A stretch of DNA of 47,017 bases from positions 1-47,017 of the forward strand of contig CAKPST010000005.1 of assembly GCA_934183355.1 (NCBI GenBank), written 5' to 3'. The translations under genes were made by a program, and so were the position numbers. This DNA comes from an uncultured Prevotella sp. (GTDB lineage Bacteria; Bacteroidota; Bacteroidia; Bacteroidales; Bacteroidaceae). Positions 25,478 through 35,243 of this stretch are shown here, piece by piece. Each line of letters opens with the position of its first letter. Within the stretch, counting starts at the first letter, position 1. Under the pieces are notes generated by a model. The model did no database searches and was not told where the DNA came from. It was given only the letters and a program-made list of their open reading frames with translations.

Positions 25478-26977
25478 ATGAAGAAAATCATTCTTTCAGT
25501 CTTTATGTGCTGCATGGCTATCGTTGCCATGGCACAGGTGGAGCGTCCTAAGCTCGTCGTAGGTCTTGTTATCGACCAGATGCGTTGGGACTATCTCTAT
25601 TACTACTATGACAAGTATGGCGAGGGCGGCATGAAGCGCCTCATCAACGAGGGATTCTCTTGCGAGAACCAGATGATTAACTATCTGCCCACTATCACTG
25701 GCGTGGGACATGCCAGCATCTATACAGGTGCGGTTCCTGCTACAAACGGCATCGTAGGCAACGACTTCTACCTGAACGGCAAGCGCATCTACTGCTGCGA
25801 CGATCCCAATGTCAAGAGCGTAGGCTCTGACTCTAAGGCTGGCAACATGTCGCCAATAAACATGCTCAGCACCACCATCGGCGACCAGATTCGCCAGGCT
25901 ACCGACTTCAAGGGCAAGGTGTATGGTGTGTCTCTCAAGGACCGCGCTGCCATTCTGCCTGCAGGACATGCTGCCAACGGTGCCTTCTGGTATGACAAGT
26001 CAGTGGCTGGGTTCATCACCAGCTCTTACTATATGGATCGTCTGCCCGACTATGTGCAGAAGTTCAACAAGAAGTTGGGCATGAAGGTGGGCTTCGACCC
26101 TAAGACCAATCCCAATGGTGTGACCGCAACATTCGGCATCGCTGAGGCTATACTTAAGGCTGAGCGTCTGGGACAGAACGGCACAACAGACATGCTCTGC
26201 GTTAGCATCTCGCCGACCGACGCTATCTCTCACCGCACTGGCACATGGTTCTCGCCGGGCAAGGAGAATGAGGAAGTGTTCCTTACACTTGACCGCGACA
26301 TGAAGAAGTTCTTTGAGACTCTCGACCAGCAGGTGGGCAAGGGCAACTATCTGCTCTTCCTCACAGCCGACCACGGTGGCACACACAACCCTAACACTAT
26401 GCGTGAGCACAAGTTGCCTGGTGGCTCAAACGACATGAAGCCTATATTGGCAAGCCTCAACGAGGCTCTCGCCAAGAAGTTTGGCGTAGAGGGCAAGTTT
26501 GTAAAGGACTACATCAGCAACAACATCTATCTCGACCGCGACTTCCTCAAGCAGAACAACATCTGCTGCAAGAAGGCTAAGGAGGCTGTTGTGTGCGAGC
26601 TGAAGAAGCATATTGATGTGTTCGCTTATGTTGTTGACACTGAGAATGCTCTCACTGCTTCTGTTCCGCAGTGGATTAGAGAGCGCATCGTCAATGGCTA
26701 CTTCAATGGCCGTGCCGGTGATGTTATCGCTATTCAGCATCCGGGATACTTCGACTACAACTTGAAGAAGGACGACTACGGTGCACAGCACGGACAGTGG
26801 ACACATGCAGACACACACATTCCTCTCGTGTTCATGGGATGGCACATCAAGCCGGGCAAGACCAACAAGCCTACTTATATGGTGGATACTGCTCCGACAG
26901 TGTGCTCGATGTTGCACATCGAGGCTCCTACTGCTGCAACGGGCAACCCGATTGTAGAGGTGGTAGACCAGAAGTAA
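25478..26977 (+). CDS. PafA-like secreted alkaline phosphatase family protein
   Basis: A 499-residue exported member of the type I phosphodiesterase/alkaline phosphatase superfamily. Signal peptide 1-20 (ending AMA, then QVERPKLVVGLVIDQMRWDYLYYY). The metal site includes D in VIDQMRWD, the threonine nucleophile motif PTITGVGHASIYTG (T74 likely), TADHGGTHNP, and HTHADTHIP-like WTHADTHIPLVF near the C-terminus. PafA enzymes of Bacteroidota release phosphate from a wide range of monoesters in the periplasm and are calcium-dependent. The frame stays open far upstream, but the signal peptide and -7 box fix the start. Confidence 0.88.
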   Translation: MKKIILSVFMCCMAIVAMAQVERPKLVVGLVIDQMRWDYLYYYYDKYGEGGMKRLINEGFSCENQMINYLPTITGVGHASIYTGAVPATNGIVGNDFYLNGKRIYCCDDPNVKSVGSDSKAGNMSPINMLSTTIGDQIRQATDFKGKVYGVSLKDRAAILPAGHAANGAFWYDKSVAGFITSSYYMDRLPDYVQKFNKKLGMKVGFDPKTNPNGVTATFGIAEAILKAERLGQNGTTDMLCVSISPTDAISHRTGTWFSPGKENEEVFLTLDRDMKKFFETLDQQVGKGNYLLFLTADHGGTHNPNTMREHKLPGGSNDMKPILASLNEALAKKFGVEGKFVKDYISNNIYLDRDFLKQNNICCKKAKEAVVCELKKHIDVFAYVVDTENALTASVPQWIRERIVNGYFNGRAGDVIAIQHPGYFDYNLKKDDYGAQHGQWTHADTHIPLVFMGWHIKPGKTNKPTYMVDTAPTVCSMLHIEAPTAATGNPIVEVVDQK

Positions 26978-26981
26978 ACAG

Positions 26982-27032
26982 AAAAACTCTCCCCCTTTCT
27001 CACGTAAATAGTGAGAAAGGGGGAGAGTTTTT
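26982..27032. terminator. strong bidirectional terminator
   Basis: Perfect 22-bp stem (26982-27003 and 27011-27032) with a seven-base loop and A/T tracts at both ends, between the phosphatase gene (+) and the large GH2 gene (-). Confidence 0.95.
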
Positions 27033-27046
27033 TTGTGCCAATCGCA

Positions 27047-30000
27047 TTATCTCAGTGTGCGTTGCTTCACATTAAATCCCGTTAGCTCTACAAATGGGGC
27101 TTGTTTGCGTGCGTCGGCTTCGTTCCATGTCACGTTGACGGTGCGCTCTTCGCCCGGCATCAGATGGAAGTAGTTGTCGGCATAGTCGACGGGCAGCACT
27201 CGCTTGCCATCATCGGTCTTGAGCATGAGGCGTATCATCATCGCCGGAGTGTCCGACTCGTTGCGCAGTGTCAGTGCGAGTGTGTTGGCAGACGGGCGTG
27301 ATGTGTATGTCACGAGGTTTACTTCGGTCAGCGAGTTGAGCTGCTGTAGATTGCCCTCGTCGGTAGACAGAACGTAGAAGTTGTCCGACAGTATGTGGTT
27401 GTCGGCATCACGCAGTGCCAGTCGTAGATAGTACACCGTGCCGTTCAGAGCATCAGGCACCGAGTCGGTGCGCAGAGCGTCGAGCACTATTGTGGCATCG
27501 TGGGTGGCATTGAGCGTCACGTTCTCCGAGCGCAGTGTCTTGCCGTTTATGTCGAGTATGTCGCGAGTGGCTGTAAGTTGAGGCTTGTCAGTCTGAGTGC
27601 GGTTGACCACCTCCACACATCGTGTCAGAGCATTCCATTGTATATGTAGCGGTTCGCAAGCCTTGCGTACTCCGTAGAAGGCAGCAGTAGGCTCAAAGTA
27701 GTAGTCGTAGCACTGCCATGTCAGACTGGGCCAGCAGGCATGACTCATCCAAATCAGCAGTCCTTGGCGATATTTAGAGTCAGCCTCGTACATGGCTCGA
27801 TAGCCCTCGTAGTTCTCCCACTGTGCGAGTGAGCAGAACTGTTCTGCCGAAGTGGGCTCGCCAAACATGCGTTTGATGATAGCATTGAACGATGTACCGC
27901 GCTGTGCTCCCTGCTGAGTGAAGTCGTGCTGTCCCCATGCGTCGCCTTGTGGCCATAGAGCTTCGGTGGGCAGTGTGCGTCGCATGCTCTCTATCGACAT
28001 TATGCAAGGCATGCCACGTTCGGTGTGCAGCTTGCCCGTCTGACGCTCAAAGTAGACACGTGGCGGTTCAGCCCAGTAGGGACCGTGTCCACTCACTCCC
28101 TCGTCGGCAGATGATGATATGAAGAGCAGTCCTGGATTCATGTCGTCGACAGTCTGTCTGAGAGCCTTGTCGAGCGACTTAGGCGGATAGCCCTCGTTGC
28201 GTCCGCAGTAGAGAGCGATGGACGGATGGCGTCGCATACGGCTTGTGAAGTCGCGAGCATTGTCCATGAACATCTTCTCGTCCGACGGATTGGCACCGTC
28301 TGCCGGATTGGCAAGCCAGAAATCCTGCCACACCATAATGCCATAGCGGTCGCAAGCATCGTAGAACTCCTCGTCACCAGTCATTCCCACCCAGTTGCGA
28401 ATCATATTGAAGTTCATATCTCGGTGCATCCTTACGGCGATGTCATATTCGCGTTCGCGGTATCTGAGGTTAGACTCGGAGAATCCCCAGTTGCCGCCAA
28501 GAGGAACTACTCTTTGTCCGTTGACGTAGAGTTTTAGTTGAGTCTTAGTGTCAGCGTATGTCATTTGTCGTATGCCAGCCTTGTAGGCGATAGACGGATT
28601 AGCCGCAGCAGTCGTTTCGTCATACTTAAACTCAAATCCCGCATCATATAGATAAGGCTCGCCATATCCGTTGGGCCACCACAGGTGCATGTTTTGATTG
28701 CGTAGAGTGGGGAAGTCGTCAGGCGAGAAAGTTATCTCGCGGCGTTCGTTGGCATCGAGAGAGATGCTACGTTCAAACTTCACGTCGCCTATCCATCCAC
28801 GTAGCGTACCGTTCACCTTCTTGCCAAGCATGTTGTGAGCCACCACACGTGCCGTCATCGTAGCCGCAGTGTCAGGCAGATTGGCAAGAAGTGTGGAGAC
28901 AACAGGGTCGGACAGCACGATATTGTCAGTGGCTGTGAGGTACACATCATTCCATATACCTATGTTGCGACCTCTGACTGTAGATATCCAGTCCCATCCC
29001 GTAGAGGCGTGAAACGTAGGGTTGTCGGTGCCGAGAATGCCGCCGTTGAAGTCGGTGTTGAGACGATTCTTCTCCTTCACAGCTCCCGGATGAGCGTTGC
29101 GATGGATAAGCACAGCAAGAGTGTTGTCGGCATTGGTGTTGATATAGGGCGTGATGTCCACCTGGCTACGGCAGAAAGCACCCTCAATGCGGTCTACCTT
29201 CTTGCCATTAATCCATACGTCAGCCTTCCAGTTGATGCCGTCGAAATTGAGCAACACACGTCGTCCTGCCATAGTTTGAGGAACGTTGAAAGTGCGGCGA
29301 TACCAGAAGTTGGAGTTGAAATAGGAGTCGCTGATGTCAAAGATGTTGTCGCCGAAGTTGGGGTCGGCAATAGCACCATAGTTGACAAAGCTCATTAGCA
29401 CCGTGCCAGGTACCGTAGCCGGAATCCAACTGCCCTCCGTAGAGTATTGGGCAGACGATATGTCCTCGCCACCGCCCGTCACCTCCGAAGCACGGCACAC
29501 CTGCCAGTTGCCACCGTCGAGCATCAGACGACCGTCGGTGTACTTGTCGTCGTGTTTGGCAATATTGCGACTTGCGTCCTTGCCAAGCACCTTTATCTCG
29601 CTCAGTATGTAAGCCTTCACATCCGTAGCATCACCTTTGACAACGTCAATGCTGCCACCTTCCATCACCACACGCACGTAGCGTCCGGCAGCACTGGGAG
29701 TGGCAATGCGGTCGGCGGGGCGTCGGCTGCCGTTGGGCAGAGAGACTACACGAGTCCAATGCTGCGCATCGTCGCTCACTTCGATATGTCCATTGCGAGG
29801 ACGGCGAATCCAATAGAGGTTCACCTCCGACATGTCTTTCACCGAACCAAGGTCTACTTGAGCCCATTGTCTGCCCTCGCCGTCACTCATCCAGGCACTG
29901 CCGAAGCACGAATTTGGCAGCAGTTCGGATGTCAGTCGGCGGTCGCCGTCGTACATATTGATGTTGAATACATTCCAATAGGCAGCACCCTCCATGTCAA

Positions 30001-30607
30001 ACTGCACCCTTAGTTTGCTCACGTCTTGGCATCCTTGTGGCAAGTTGAGCCTCAATTTCACATATCGAGCCGGCAGATAGTCGTTGGCAGTCTGCTTATT
30101 CGGGTCGCTGTGCATGCGGTAGCGTGTGGCGATGCCAGGCAGCGAGTCGGCACATTGTTCAGCCACCACTCGCCATTTGCCATTCTTAGATGGCATAAGC
30201 AAGCGTATGGCGTAGCCGTCGCGTAGCTCTGCTTCGCGATAAGCCACGGTAGCAAGTAGTTCCACCGACGTGGCATGGTTGCTCATTCCAGTCCATTCGT
30301 ATTGTAGAAAGTTGTGCGAGCCAAATATAGTGTTGCGTGTGAAGTCGCCAGAGTCGATAGCCCATTCGCGTTCGCGTCGTGGCAATAGTCCCTGTGCAGT
30401 GGTCACCGTGAGCGACGGCGGCATAGTGTTGCGTGTTATGCCGTCGGTCAGCAGTTGACCAGTGAGATTGAAGTCGAAGTTGGACGAAGTGCGCACGGGT
30501 CGCATCAGCGCTATGTTGTCAGCGTCGTTAGAGGCGTGAGCGCACGTCGGCGACAAGGATGATAATGTCATTGCTGATATTAATGTTATTTTTTGTCGTA
30601 GGTTCAT
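27047..30607 (-). CDS. GH2 glycosidase, exo-beta-D-glucosaminidase/mannosidase-like, with discoidin domain
   Basis: A 1,186-residue secreted enzyme. Signal peptide 1-25 (ending AHA). Residues about 35-190 and 210-345 look like F5/8-type C (discoidin) carbohydrate-binding regions. The GH2 part starts near 365: sugar-binding domain with YRRTFNVPQ and DVWINGKKVD, then GWDWISTVRGRNIGIWNDVYL, and a TIM barrel with acid/base E805 in ALYCGRNEGYPP and probable nucleophile E873 in PCIMSIESMR. This arrangement is closest to exo-beta-glucosaminidase CsxA and related GH2 enzymes rather than beta-galactosidase; the substrate is inferred, not certain. Confidence 0.85.
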   Translation of the reverse strand: MNLRQKITLISAMTLSSLSPTCAHASNDADNIALMRPVRTSSNFDFNLTGQLLTDGITRNTMPPSLTVTTAQGLLPRREREWAIDSGDFTRNTIFGSHNFLQYEWTGMSNHATSVELLATVAYREAELRDGYAIRLLMPSKNGKWRVVAEQCADSLPGIATRYRMHSDPNKQTANDYLPARYVKLRLNLPQGCQDVSKLRVQFDMEGAAYWNVFNINMYDGDRRLTSELLPNSCFGSAWMSDGEGRQWAQVDLGSVKDMSEVNLYWIRRPRNGHIEVSDDAQHWTRVVSLPNGSRRPADRIATPSAAGRYVRVVMEGGSIDVVKGDATDVKAYILSEIKVLGKDASRNIAKHDDKYTDGRLMLDGGNWQVCRASEVTGGGEDISSAQYSTEGSWIPATVPGTVLMSFVNYGAIADPNFGDNIFDISDSYFNSNFWYRRTFNVPQTMAGRRVLLNFDGINWKADVWINGKKVDRIEGAFCRSQVDITPYINTNADNTLAVLIHRNAHPGAVKEKNRLNTDFNGGILGTDNPTFHASTGWDWISTVRGRNIGIWNDVYLTATDNIVLSDPVVSTLLANLPDTAATMTARVVAHNMLGKKVNGTLRGWIGDVKFERSISLDANERREITFSPDDFPTLRNQNMHLWWPNGYGEPYLYDAGFEFKYDETTAAANPSIAYKAGIRQMTYADTKTQLKLYVNGQRVVPLGGNWGFSESNLRYREREYDIAVRMHRDMNFNMIRNWVGMTGDEEFYDACDRYGIMVWQDFWLANPADGANPSDEKMFMDNARDFTSRMRRHPSIALYCGRNEGYPPKSLDKALRQTVDDMNPGLLFISSSADEGVSGHGPYWAEPPRVYFERQTGKLHTERGMPCIMSIESMRRTLPTEALWPQGDAWGQHDFTQQGAQRGTSFNAIIKRMFGEPTSAEQFCSLAQWENYEGYRAMYEADSKYRQGLLIWMSHACWPSLTWQCYDYYFEPTAAFYGVRKACEPLHIQWNALTRCVEVVNRTQTDKPQLTATRDILDINGKTLRSENVTLNATHDATIVLDALRTDSVPDALNGTVYYLRLALRDADNHILSDNFYVLSTDEGNLQQLNSLTEVNLVTYTSRPSANTLALTLRNESDTPAMMIRLMLKTDDGKRVLPVDYADNYFHLMPGEERTVNVTWNEADARKQAPFVELTGFNVKQRTLR

Positions 30608-30644
30608 ATAGTGGTATTTAGAATAGGGTTGTGCTAATGTGATG

Positions 30645-30652
30645 CGAAGTTA
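30645..30652 (-). promoter_or_regulatory. -7-like box of the large GH2 gene
   Basis: TAACTTCG on the minus strand (seven of the expected eight positions of TAnnTTTG counting free positions), 38 bases before the ATG. Confidence 0.45.
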
Positions 30653-30681
30653 AGAAAAAATAGCATAACAGCCAAGCCTTA

Positions 30682-30713
30682 ATTGTAAGAATAAAAAAAA
30701 TAAGCTACCTTTG
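30682..30713 (+). promoter_or_regulatory. promoter of the flippase gene
   Basis: ATTG (30682-30685), 20 bases, TACCTTTG (30706-30713). Confidence 0.55.
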
Positions 30714-30747
30714 TCACATCATCACAATAAAACTCAACAAAATAAAT

Positions 30748-32187
30748 ATGGAGACTCTCAAGGAAAAGACAGCCCGTGGACTGCTGTGGGGCGGACTCAA
30801 TAGCGGCATGCAGCAAGTCGTGGGACTTGTGTTTGGCATAGTGTTAGGCAGATTGCTCGCACCGTCCGATTATGGCATGATGGCAATGATTAGCATCTTC
30901 TCGTTGGTGGCGACAGCGTTGCAGGACAGTGGATTTCGCACGGCACTCACCAATCTCAAGGAACCCAAGGCTGAGGACTATAACTCAGTGTTCTGGTTTA
31001 ACATCATCATGGCGGCTACGCTATACACCATACTCTTCTTTGCAGCACCACTCATAGGCGAATACTATCATACACCGCGTGTCGTTCCGCTTTGTCGCTA
31101 TGCATTCTTGAGCATCGTCATAGCGTCGTTTGGCACGGCACAGTCGGCTTATCTCTTCAAGCATCTCAAGGCAAAGCAGCAGGCAGAGGCTGGTGGCATT
31201 GCGGTGTTGGCGTCGAGCATAGTGGGAGTGGTGATGGCATTCTGCGGGTTTGCCTATTGGTCGCTTGCCACACAAGGACTGGTGTATGTGGGCATCAACA
31301 CCTTCTTCCAGTGGTATTTCTCGCCGTGGCGACCCACTATTCACGGCATCACGTTTGCCCCCGTAAGGCGCATGTTCCGATTCTCGTGCAAGATACTCGC
31401 CACCACTATCATGACAAGTGTCAACAACAATGTGCTCAACATCCTACTCGGCCATTATTTCTCACCACGTGACACAGGCAACTACAACCAAGCCTATCAG
31501 TGGAATTTCAAGTGTTTCTCGTTAGTGCAGAGCATGGTGTCGCAGGTGGCTCAGCCAGTGCTTGTAAGTCTCAATGACGAGCAAGGTCGTCAGCTCGATG
31601 TGTTTCGCAAGATGATGCGCTTCACGTCGTTCATCACGTTCCCGCTGCTCTTCGGCTTCGGACTTGTTGCCAAGGAATTCATCGTATTGGCAATAGGCGA
31701 GAAGTGGCTCACGTCGGCAGAGTTCATACAGATACTCTGTGTGTCGGGTGCCACGATGCCCATCTCCACATTGTTCTCTAACATGATTATCTCCAAAGGA
31801 CGCTCGGGCACCTTCTTCTGGTGCACATTCTCGTTGGGCTTAGCTCTCATTGTGACAATGCTCTGCATCTGGCCCTTGGGCATACGAGCCATGGTGATAG
31901 GCTATATGTTGCTCAATACATCGTGGCTGCTCGTTTGGCTCTTCTTTGTGCGCCGTCTGACGGGCTATGGCTACTGGATGTTCTTCTGCGATGTCATGCC
32001 GTTTGCACTCGCTGCAGCAGGAGTTATGGCTACTGCCTACGCCGCGACTATGTCGATAGAAAACCTCTGGCTATTGCTTGTCAGCCGCTTTGCTATAGCC
32101 GTCGCTTTATATTATATTGTAATGAAAGTGGCGAGGGTGAAGATATTGAATGAGTGCGAGAGGTTCATTTTCAAGAAAAAAGCGTAA
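30748..32187 (+). CDS. Wzx-like polysaccharide flippase (MOP superfamily)
   Basis: A 479-residue membrane protein with about twelve to fourteen hydrophobic segments. The opening LKEKTARGLLWGGLNSGMQQVVGLVFGIVLGRLLAPSDYGMMAMISIFS is the classic start of the polysaccharide_synt / MOP exporter family, which moves lipid-linked oligosaccharide units across the inner membrane. YFSPRDTGNYNQAYQW and FPLLFGFGLVAKEFIVLAIGEKW are further family landmarks. There are no glycosyltransferase genes around it, which is unusual for a Wzx but common for orphan flippases of Bacteroidota; its substrate is unknown. Confidence 0.9.
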   Translation: METLKEKTARGLLWGGLNSGMQQVVGLVFGIVLGRLLAPSDYGMMAMISIFSLVATALQDSGFRTALTNLKEPKAEDYNSVFWFNIIMAATLYTILFFAAPLIGEYYHTPRVVPLCRYAFLSIVIASFGTAQSAYLFKHLKAKQQAEAGGIAVLASSIVGVVMAFCGFAYWSLATQGLVYVGINTFFQWYFSPWRPTIHGITFAPVRRMFRFSCKILATTIMTSVNNNVLNILLGHYFSPRDTGNYNQAYQWNFKCFSLVQSMVSQVAQPVLVSLNDEQGRQLDVFRKMMRFTSFITFPLLFGFGLVAKEFIVLAIGEKWLTSAEFIQILCVSGATMPISTLFSNMIISKGRSGTFFWCTFSLGLALIVTMLCIWPLGIRAMVIGYMLLNTSWLLVWLFFVRRLTGYGYWMFFCDVMPFALAAAGVMATAYAATMSIENLWLLLVSRFAIAVALYYIVMKVARVKILNECERFIFKKKA

Positions 32188-32192
32188 CTTTG
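32185..32192 (+). promoter_or_regulatory. -7 box of the RelBE-like pair
   Basis: TAACTTTG, overlapping the stop of the flippase gene. A strong AAAGGAGG ribosome-binding sequence (32209-32216) follows before the ATG at 32224, unusual here because most genes in this window lack one, and it fixes the first ATG as the start. Confidence 0.6.
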
Positions 32193-32223
32193 CATTCTAA
32201 ATATAATAAAAGGAGGCACTACT

Positions 32224-32478
32224 ATGACTACAATGCATATAAATGCAGAATTGTTTAAGCAATTAAGTTATATTGCAGACAGTGAAGATTGTATGAAAAA
32301 GGCATTGGATGCAATAAAACAGATTGTGAAGAGTCGGAAAAAGTCAGAAGAGACTTTTAAGCCCAGAACAAAAGAGGAAATGAAAGCCGATTTCGAGGCT
32401 GCCATAGCAGATGTAAAGGCATACAAGGAAGGTAAAATTGAATTTCGTTCAGCAGAAGATTTATTAGATGAACTGTAG
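32224..32478 (+). CDS. putative antitoxin of a RelBE-like pair
   Basis: 84 residues, highly charged and helical: MHINAELFKQLSYIADSEDCMKKALDAIKQIVKSRKK, then an unstructured basic/acidic C-terminus ending FRSAEDLLDEL. Size, position before a RelE-fold gene and an 11-base overlap with it argue for the antitoxin; the family is not one I can name with certainty. The C-terminal AxDxLLDEL-type helix is typical of the toxin-wrapping segment of such antitoxins. Confidence 0.7.
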   Translation: MTTMHINAELFKQLSYIADSEDCMKKALDAIKQIVKSRKKSEETFKPRTKEEMKADFEAAIADVKAYKEGKIEFRSAEDLLDEL

Positions 32479-32809
32479 GATAAGTACTACTGAAATATTC
32501 GAAAAGTCCTTAAAAAGGCTTGCGAAGAGATATAAGTCAATGAAAGAGGATTTTGCCACACTGTTGAAATCACTACATGAAAACCCGTTGCAAGGTGTTG
32601 ATTTAGGTAGTGGTTTGCATAAGGTACGTATGTCAATCTCTGCAAAAGGAAAAGGTAAAAGTGGTGGGGCGCGTGTAATAACATATAAAATATTTCAAGA
32701 AGAAGATGATATAGAGATACGTCTTGTAGATATTTATGATAAATCACAATGTGAATCATTATCTGATAAGGAAATACAGACGATACTCAAAAAAAGTGGT
32801 TTGAAGTAA
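32468..32809 (+). CDS. RelE/ParE-superfamily toxin
   Basis: 113 residues with the RelE fold layout: STTEIFEKSLKRLAKRYKSMKEDFATLLKSLHENP (two helices), GSGLHKVRMSISAKGKGKSGGARVITYKIF (strands with the conserved GGARV), then DIEIRLVDIYDKSQCESLSDKEIQTILK. Members cut ribosome-bound mRNA or inhibit gyrase. Here the usual catalytic R in the ARV strand and the Y of IYDKSQ are present. It overlaps the antitoxin gene by 11 bases. Confidence 0.82.
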   Translation: MNCRISTTEIFEKSLKRLAKRYKSMKEDFATLLKSLHENPLQGVDLGSGLHKVRMSISAKGKGKSGGARVITYKIFQEEDDIEIRLVDIYDKSQCESLSDKEIQTILKKSGLK

Positions 32810-32867
32810 AACTTTTTATTATCATATTCTGTAAAAAATATAAACTAAGAATAAATAACATAAGACA

Positions 32868-34685
32868 ATGACAATAGAACAGCAAATCATCAGCGCTGCA
32901 CAGGCAGCGGTGAAAGAACTTTACGGTCAGGAAGTACCCGAGAACTTGGTGCAGCTTCAGAAGACCAGAAGCGGGTTTGAGGGCAACCTCACTCTCGTAG
33001 TGTTCCCGTTCCTCAAGATTTCGCACAAGAAACCTGAGGACACAGCACAGGACTTGGGTGCATACATCAAGGAGAACTGTGAGGCTATCGCCGACTTCAA
33101 CGTGGTGAAGGGATTCCTCAACCTCGTTATCGACAAGAAGGCTTGGCTCTCGCTGCTCAACGAGATGAATCATAACGAGAAGTTCGGTGAGAAGCCAGTT
33201 ACAGAGAACTCGCCACTCGTGATGATTGAGTACTCATCGCCCAACACCAACAAGCCTCTCCACCTCGGACATGTGCGCAACAACCTGCTCGGTTGGTCGC
33301 TTGCTCAGATTATGGAGGCTAATGGCAATAAGGTTGTGAAGACCAATATCGTCAACGACCGTGGTATACATATCTGCAAGTCGATGCTCGCATGGCTGAA
33401 GTATGGCAACGGCGAGACTCCTGAGACCAGTGGCAAGAAGGGCGACCACCTCATTGGCGACTACTATGTGGCTTTCGACAAGCACTATCGTGCAGAGGTT
33501 GCCGAGCTGAAGGCTAAGTTCATTGCCGAGGGCATGGACGAAGAGGCTGCTGAGAAGAAGGCTAAGGAGGAATCTCCACTCATCAAGGAGGCTCACGATA
33601 TGCTCGTGAAGTGGGAGCAGAACGATCCTGAAGTGCGTGCTCTCTGGACTAAGATGAACGACTGGGTGTATGCAGGATTCGACGAGACATACAAGGCTCT
33701 CGGCGTAGGCTTCGACAAGATATACTATGAGTCGAACACTTATCTCGTTGGTAAGAAGAAGGTGGAGGAAGGTTTGGCTAAGAACTTGTTCTTCCGCAAG
33801 GACGACAACTCTGTATGGGCTGACCTCACTGATGAGGGTCTCGACCAGAAGTTGTTGCTCCGTTCAGACGGCACCAGCGTATATATGACTCAGGACATCG
33901 GCACAGCCGAGATGCGTTTCAACGACTTCCCCATCGACAAGATGATTTATGTTGTGGGCAACGAGCAAAACTATCACTTCCAGGTGCTCTCAATCCTTCT
34001 CGACCGTCTCGGATTCAAGTGGGGCAAGGAGCTTGTACACTTCTCTTATGGAATGGTTGAGCTGCCCAACGGCAAGATGAAGAGCCGCGAGGGAACCGTG
34101 GTTGATGCCGACGACCTGATTGCAGCCATGATAGCCGATGCTAAGCAGACAAGCGAGGAACTTGGCAAGTTTAAGGATATGAGCGAGGAAGAGCGCAATG
34201 AGATAGCACGTGTTGTAGGTCTTGGTGCTTTGAAGTACTTCATCCTTAAGGTTGATGCTCGCAAGAATATGCTCTTCAACCCAGAGGAGTCAATCGACTT
34301 CAATGGCAACACTGGTCCATTCATCCAGTACACCTATGCTCGTATACGTTCTATTCTGCGCAAGGCAGCTGCCGAGGGCATCACAATCCCGGCAACACTC
34401 TCTGCCGAGATGCCTCTCAACGAGAAGGAGATAGAGTTGATTCAGAAGCTCAACGAGTTTGGAGCAGCTGTAGAGCAGGCTGGCAAGGACTACTCGCCAT
34501 CAGGCATCGCCAACTACTGCTACGAGCTCACCAAGGCTTTCAACCAGTTCTATCACGACTACTCAATCCTCGGTGCCGACACCGAAGACGAGAAGGTTGT
34601 TCGCCTCGTGCTTGCACAGAACGTTGGCAAGACATTGAAGAACGGTATGGCTCTGTTGGGTATTGAGGTGCCTGAGCGCATGTAA
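32868..34685 (+). CDS. argS: arginyl-tRNA synthetase
   Basis: Class I synthetase that charges tRNA-Arg. The N-terminal additional domain (residues 1-110) precedes the active site EYSSPNTNKPLHLGHVRNN, where HLGH (near residue 131) is the HIGH motif, and MKSREGT (near 404) replaces KMSKS as usual in ArgRS. The anticodon-binding helical domain ends LLGIEVPERM. Length of 605 residues is typical for Bacteroidota. The TA pair sits 58 bases upstream; no -7 box was recognised in that gap. Confidence 0.96.
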   Translation: MTIEQQIISAAQAAVKELYGQEVPENLVQLQKTRSGFEGNLTLVVFPFLKISHKKPEDTAQDLGAYIKENCEAIADFNVVKGFLNLVIDKKAWLSLLNEMNHNEKFGEKPVTENSPLVMIEYSSPNTNKPLHLGHVRNNLLGWSLAQIMEANGNKVVKTNIVNDRGIHICKSMLAWLKYGNGETPETSGKKGDHLIGDYYVAFDKHYRAEVAELKAKFIAEGMDEEAAEKKAKEESPLIKEAHDMLVKWEQNDPEVRALWTKMNDWVYAGFDETYKALGVGFDKIYYESNTYLVGKKKVEEGLAKNLFFRKDDNSVWADLTDEGLDQKLLLRSDGTSVYMTQDIGTAEMRFNDFPIDKMIYVVGNEQNYHFQVLSILLDRLGFKWGKELVHFSYGMVELPNGKMKSREGTVVDADDLIAAMIADAKQTSEELGKFKDMSEEERNEIARVVGLGALKYFILKVDARKNMLFNPEESIDFNGNTGPFIQYTYARIRSILRKAAAEGITIPATLSAEMPLNEKEIELIQKLNEFGAAVEQAGKDYSPSGIANYCYELTKAFNQFYHDYSILGADTEDEKVVRLVLAQNVGKTLKNGMALLGIEVPERM

Positions 34686-34712
34686 TACACCGCCATAAAT
34701 ACTAAGATATAT

Positions 34713-34757
34713 AAAAAGCGGCAATCATACGATTATCTCGTGTGATTGCCGCTTTTT
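34713..34757. terminator. bidirectional terminator between argS and the RNase H gene
   Basis: 20-bp stem (34713-34732 and 34738-34757, one G-U pair) with five-base loop and A5/T5 ends. Confidence 0.93.
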
Positions 34758-34779
34758 CCTTTAGTGTATGTAGGATAGC

Positions 34780-35238
34780 TTATTTGCGTCCGAAGTCAGC
34801 CGGCACTTCTCCCCATTTCTTAGTCTCCCATTTCACAATAGGATTCATTATCTGGTGGGTGCGTAGCCAAGCCTCGGCTCGTGCTATAATCTGATACAGT
34901 TGTTCGGTTTGTGGTGTGCGTGTGAGTTTGGTCTTGCACTGACGTTTTTGCACCCACAATATAGCATTGTGTGAGTCGCTGTATATTGTCTTGCCCGTTA
35001 TGCCCTGTTTGTCGAGTAGGGCGAGGGCATGCACGATGGCAAGAAACTCACCGATGTTGTTGGTGCCATGCACTGGTCCGAAGTGGAACACCTGAGCACC
35101 CGTGGCAAGGTCGATGGCTTGATATTCCATCGGACCCGGATTGCCCGAGCATGCAGCGTCCACTGCCCATGCATTGGCTGTAACTTCCATGGGGAGTGGC
35201 AGCACCGTGTCGTGACGGTAGTCGGGAGGATTTTGCAT
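34780..35238 (-). CDS. rnhA: ribonuclease H1-like protein
   Basis: A 152-residue RNase H fold that would cut RNA in RNA-DNA hybrids. Catalytic residues in order: D27 or so in WAVDAACSGNPGP, E in TNNIGEFLAIVHAL, D in IYSDSHNAI and a final D in VPADFGRK. It has no N-terminal hybrid-binding domain. The start lies five bases after the stop of the transporter gene, so the two are cotranscribed. Confidence 0.88.
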   Translation of the reverse strand: MQNPPDYRHDTVLPLPMEVTANAWAVDAACSGNPGPMEYQAIDLATGAQVFHFGPVHGTNNIGEFLAIVHALALLDKQGITGKTIYSDSHNAILWVQKRQCKTKLTRTPQTEQLYQIIARAEAWLRTHQIMNPIVKWETKKWGEVPADFGRK

Positions 35239-35243
35239 TCTAT

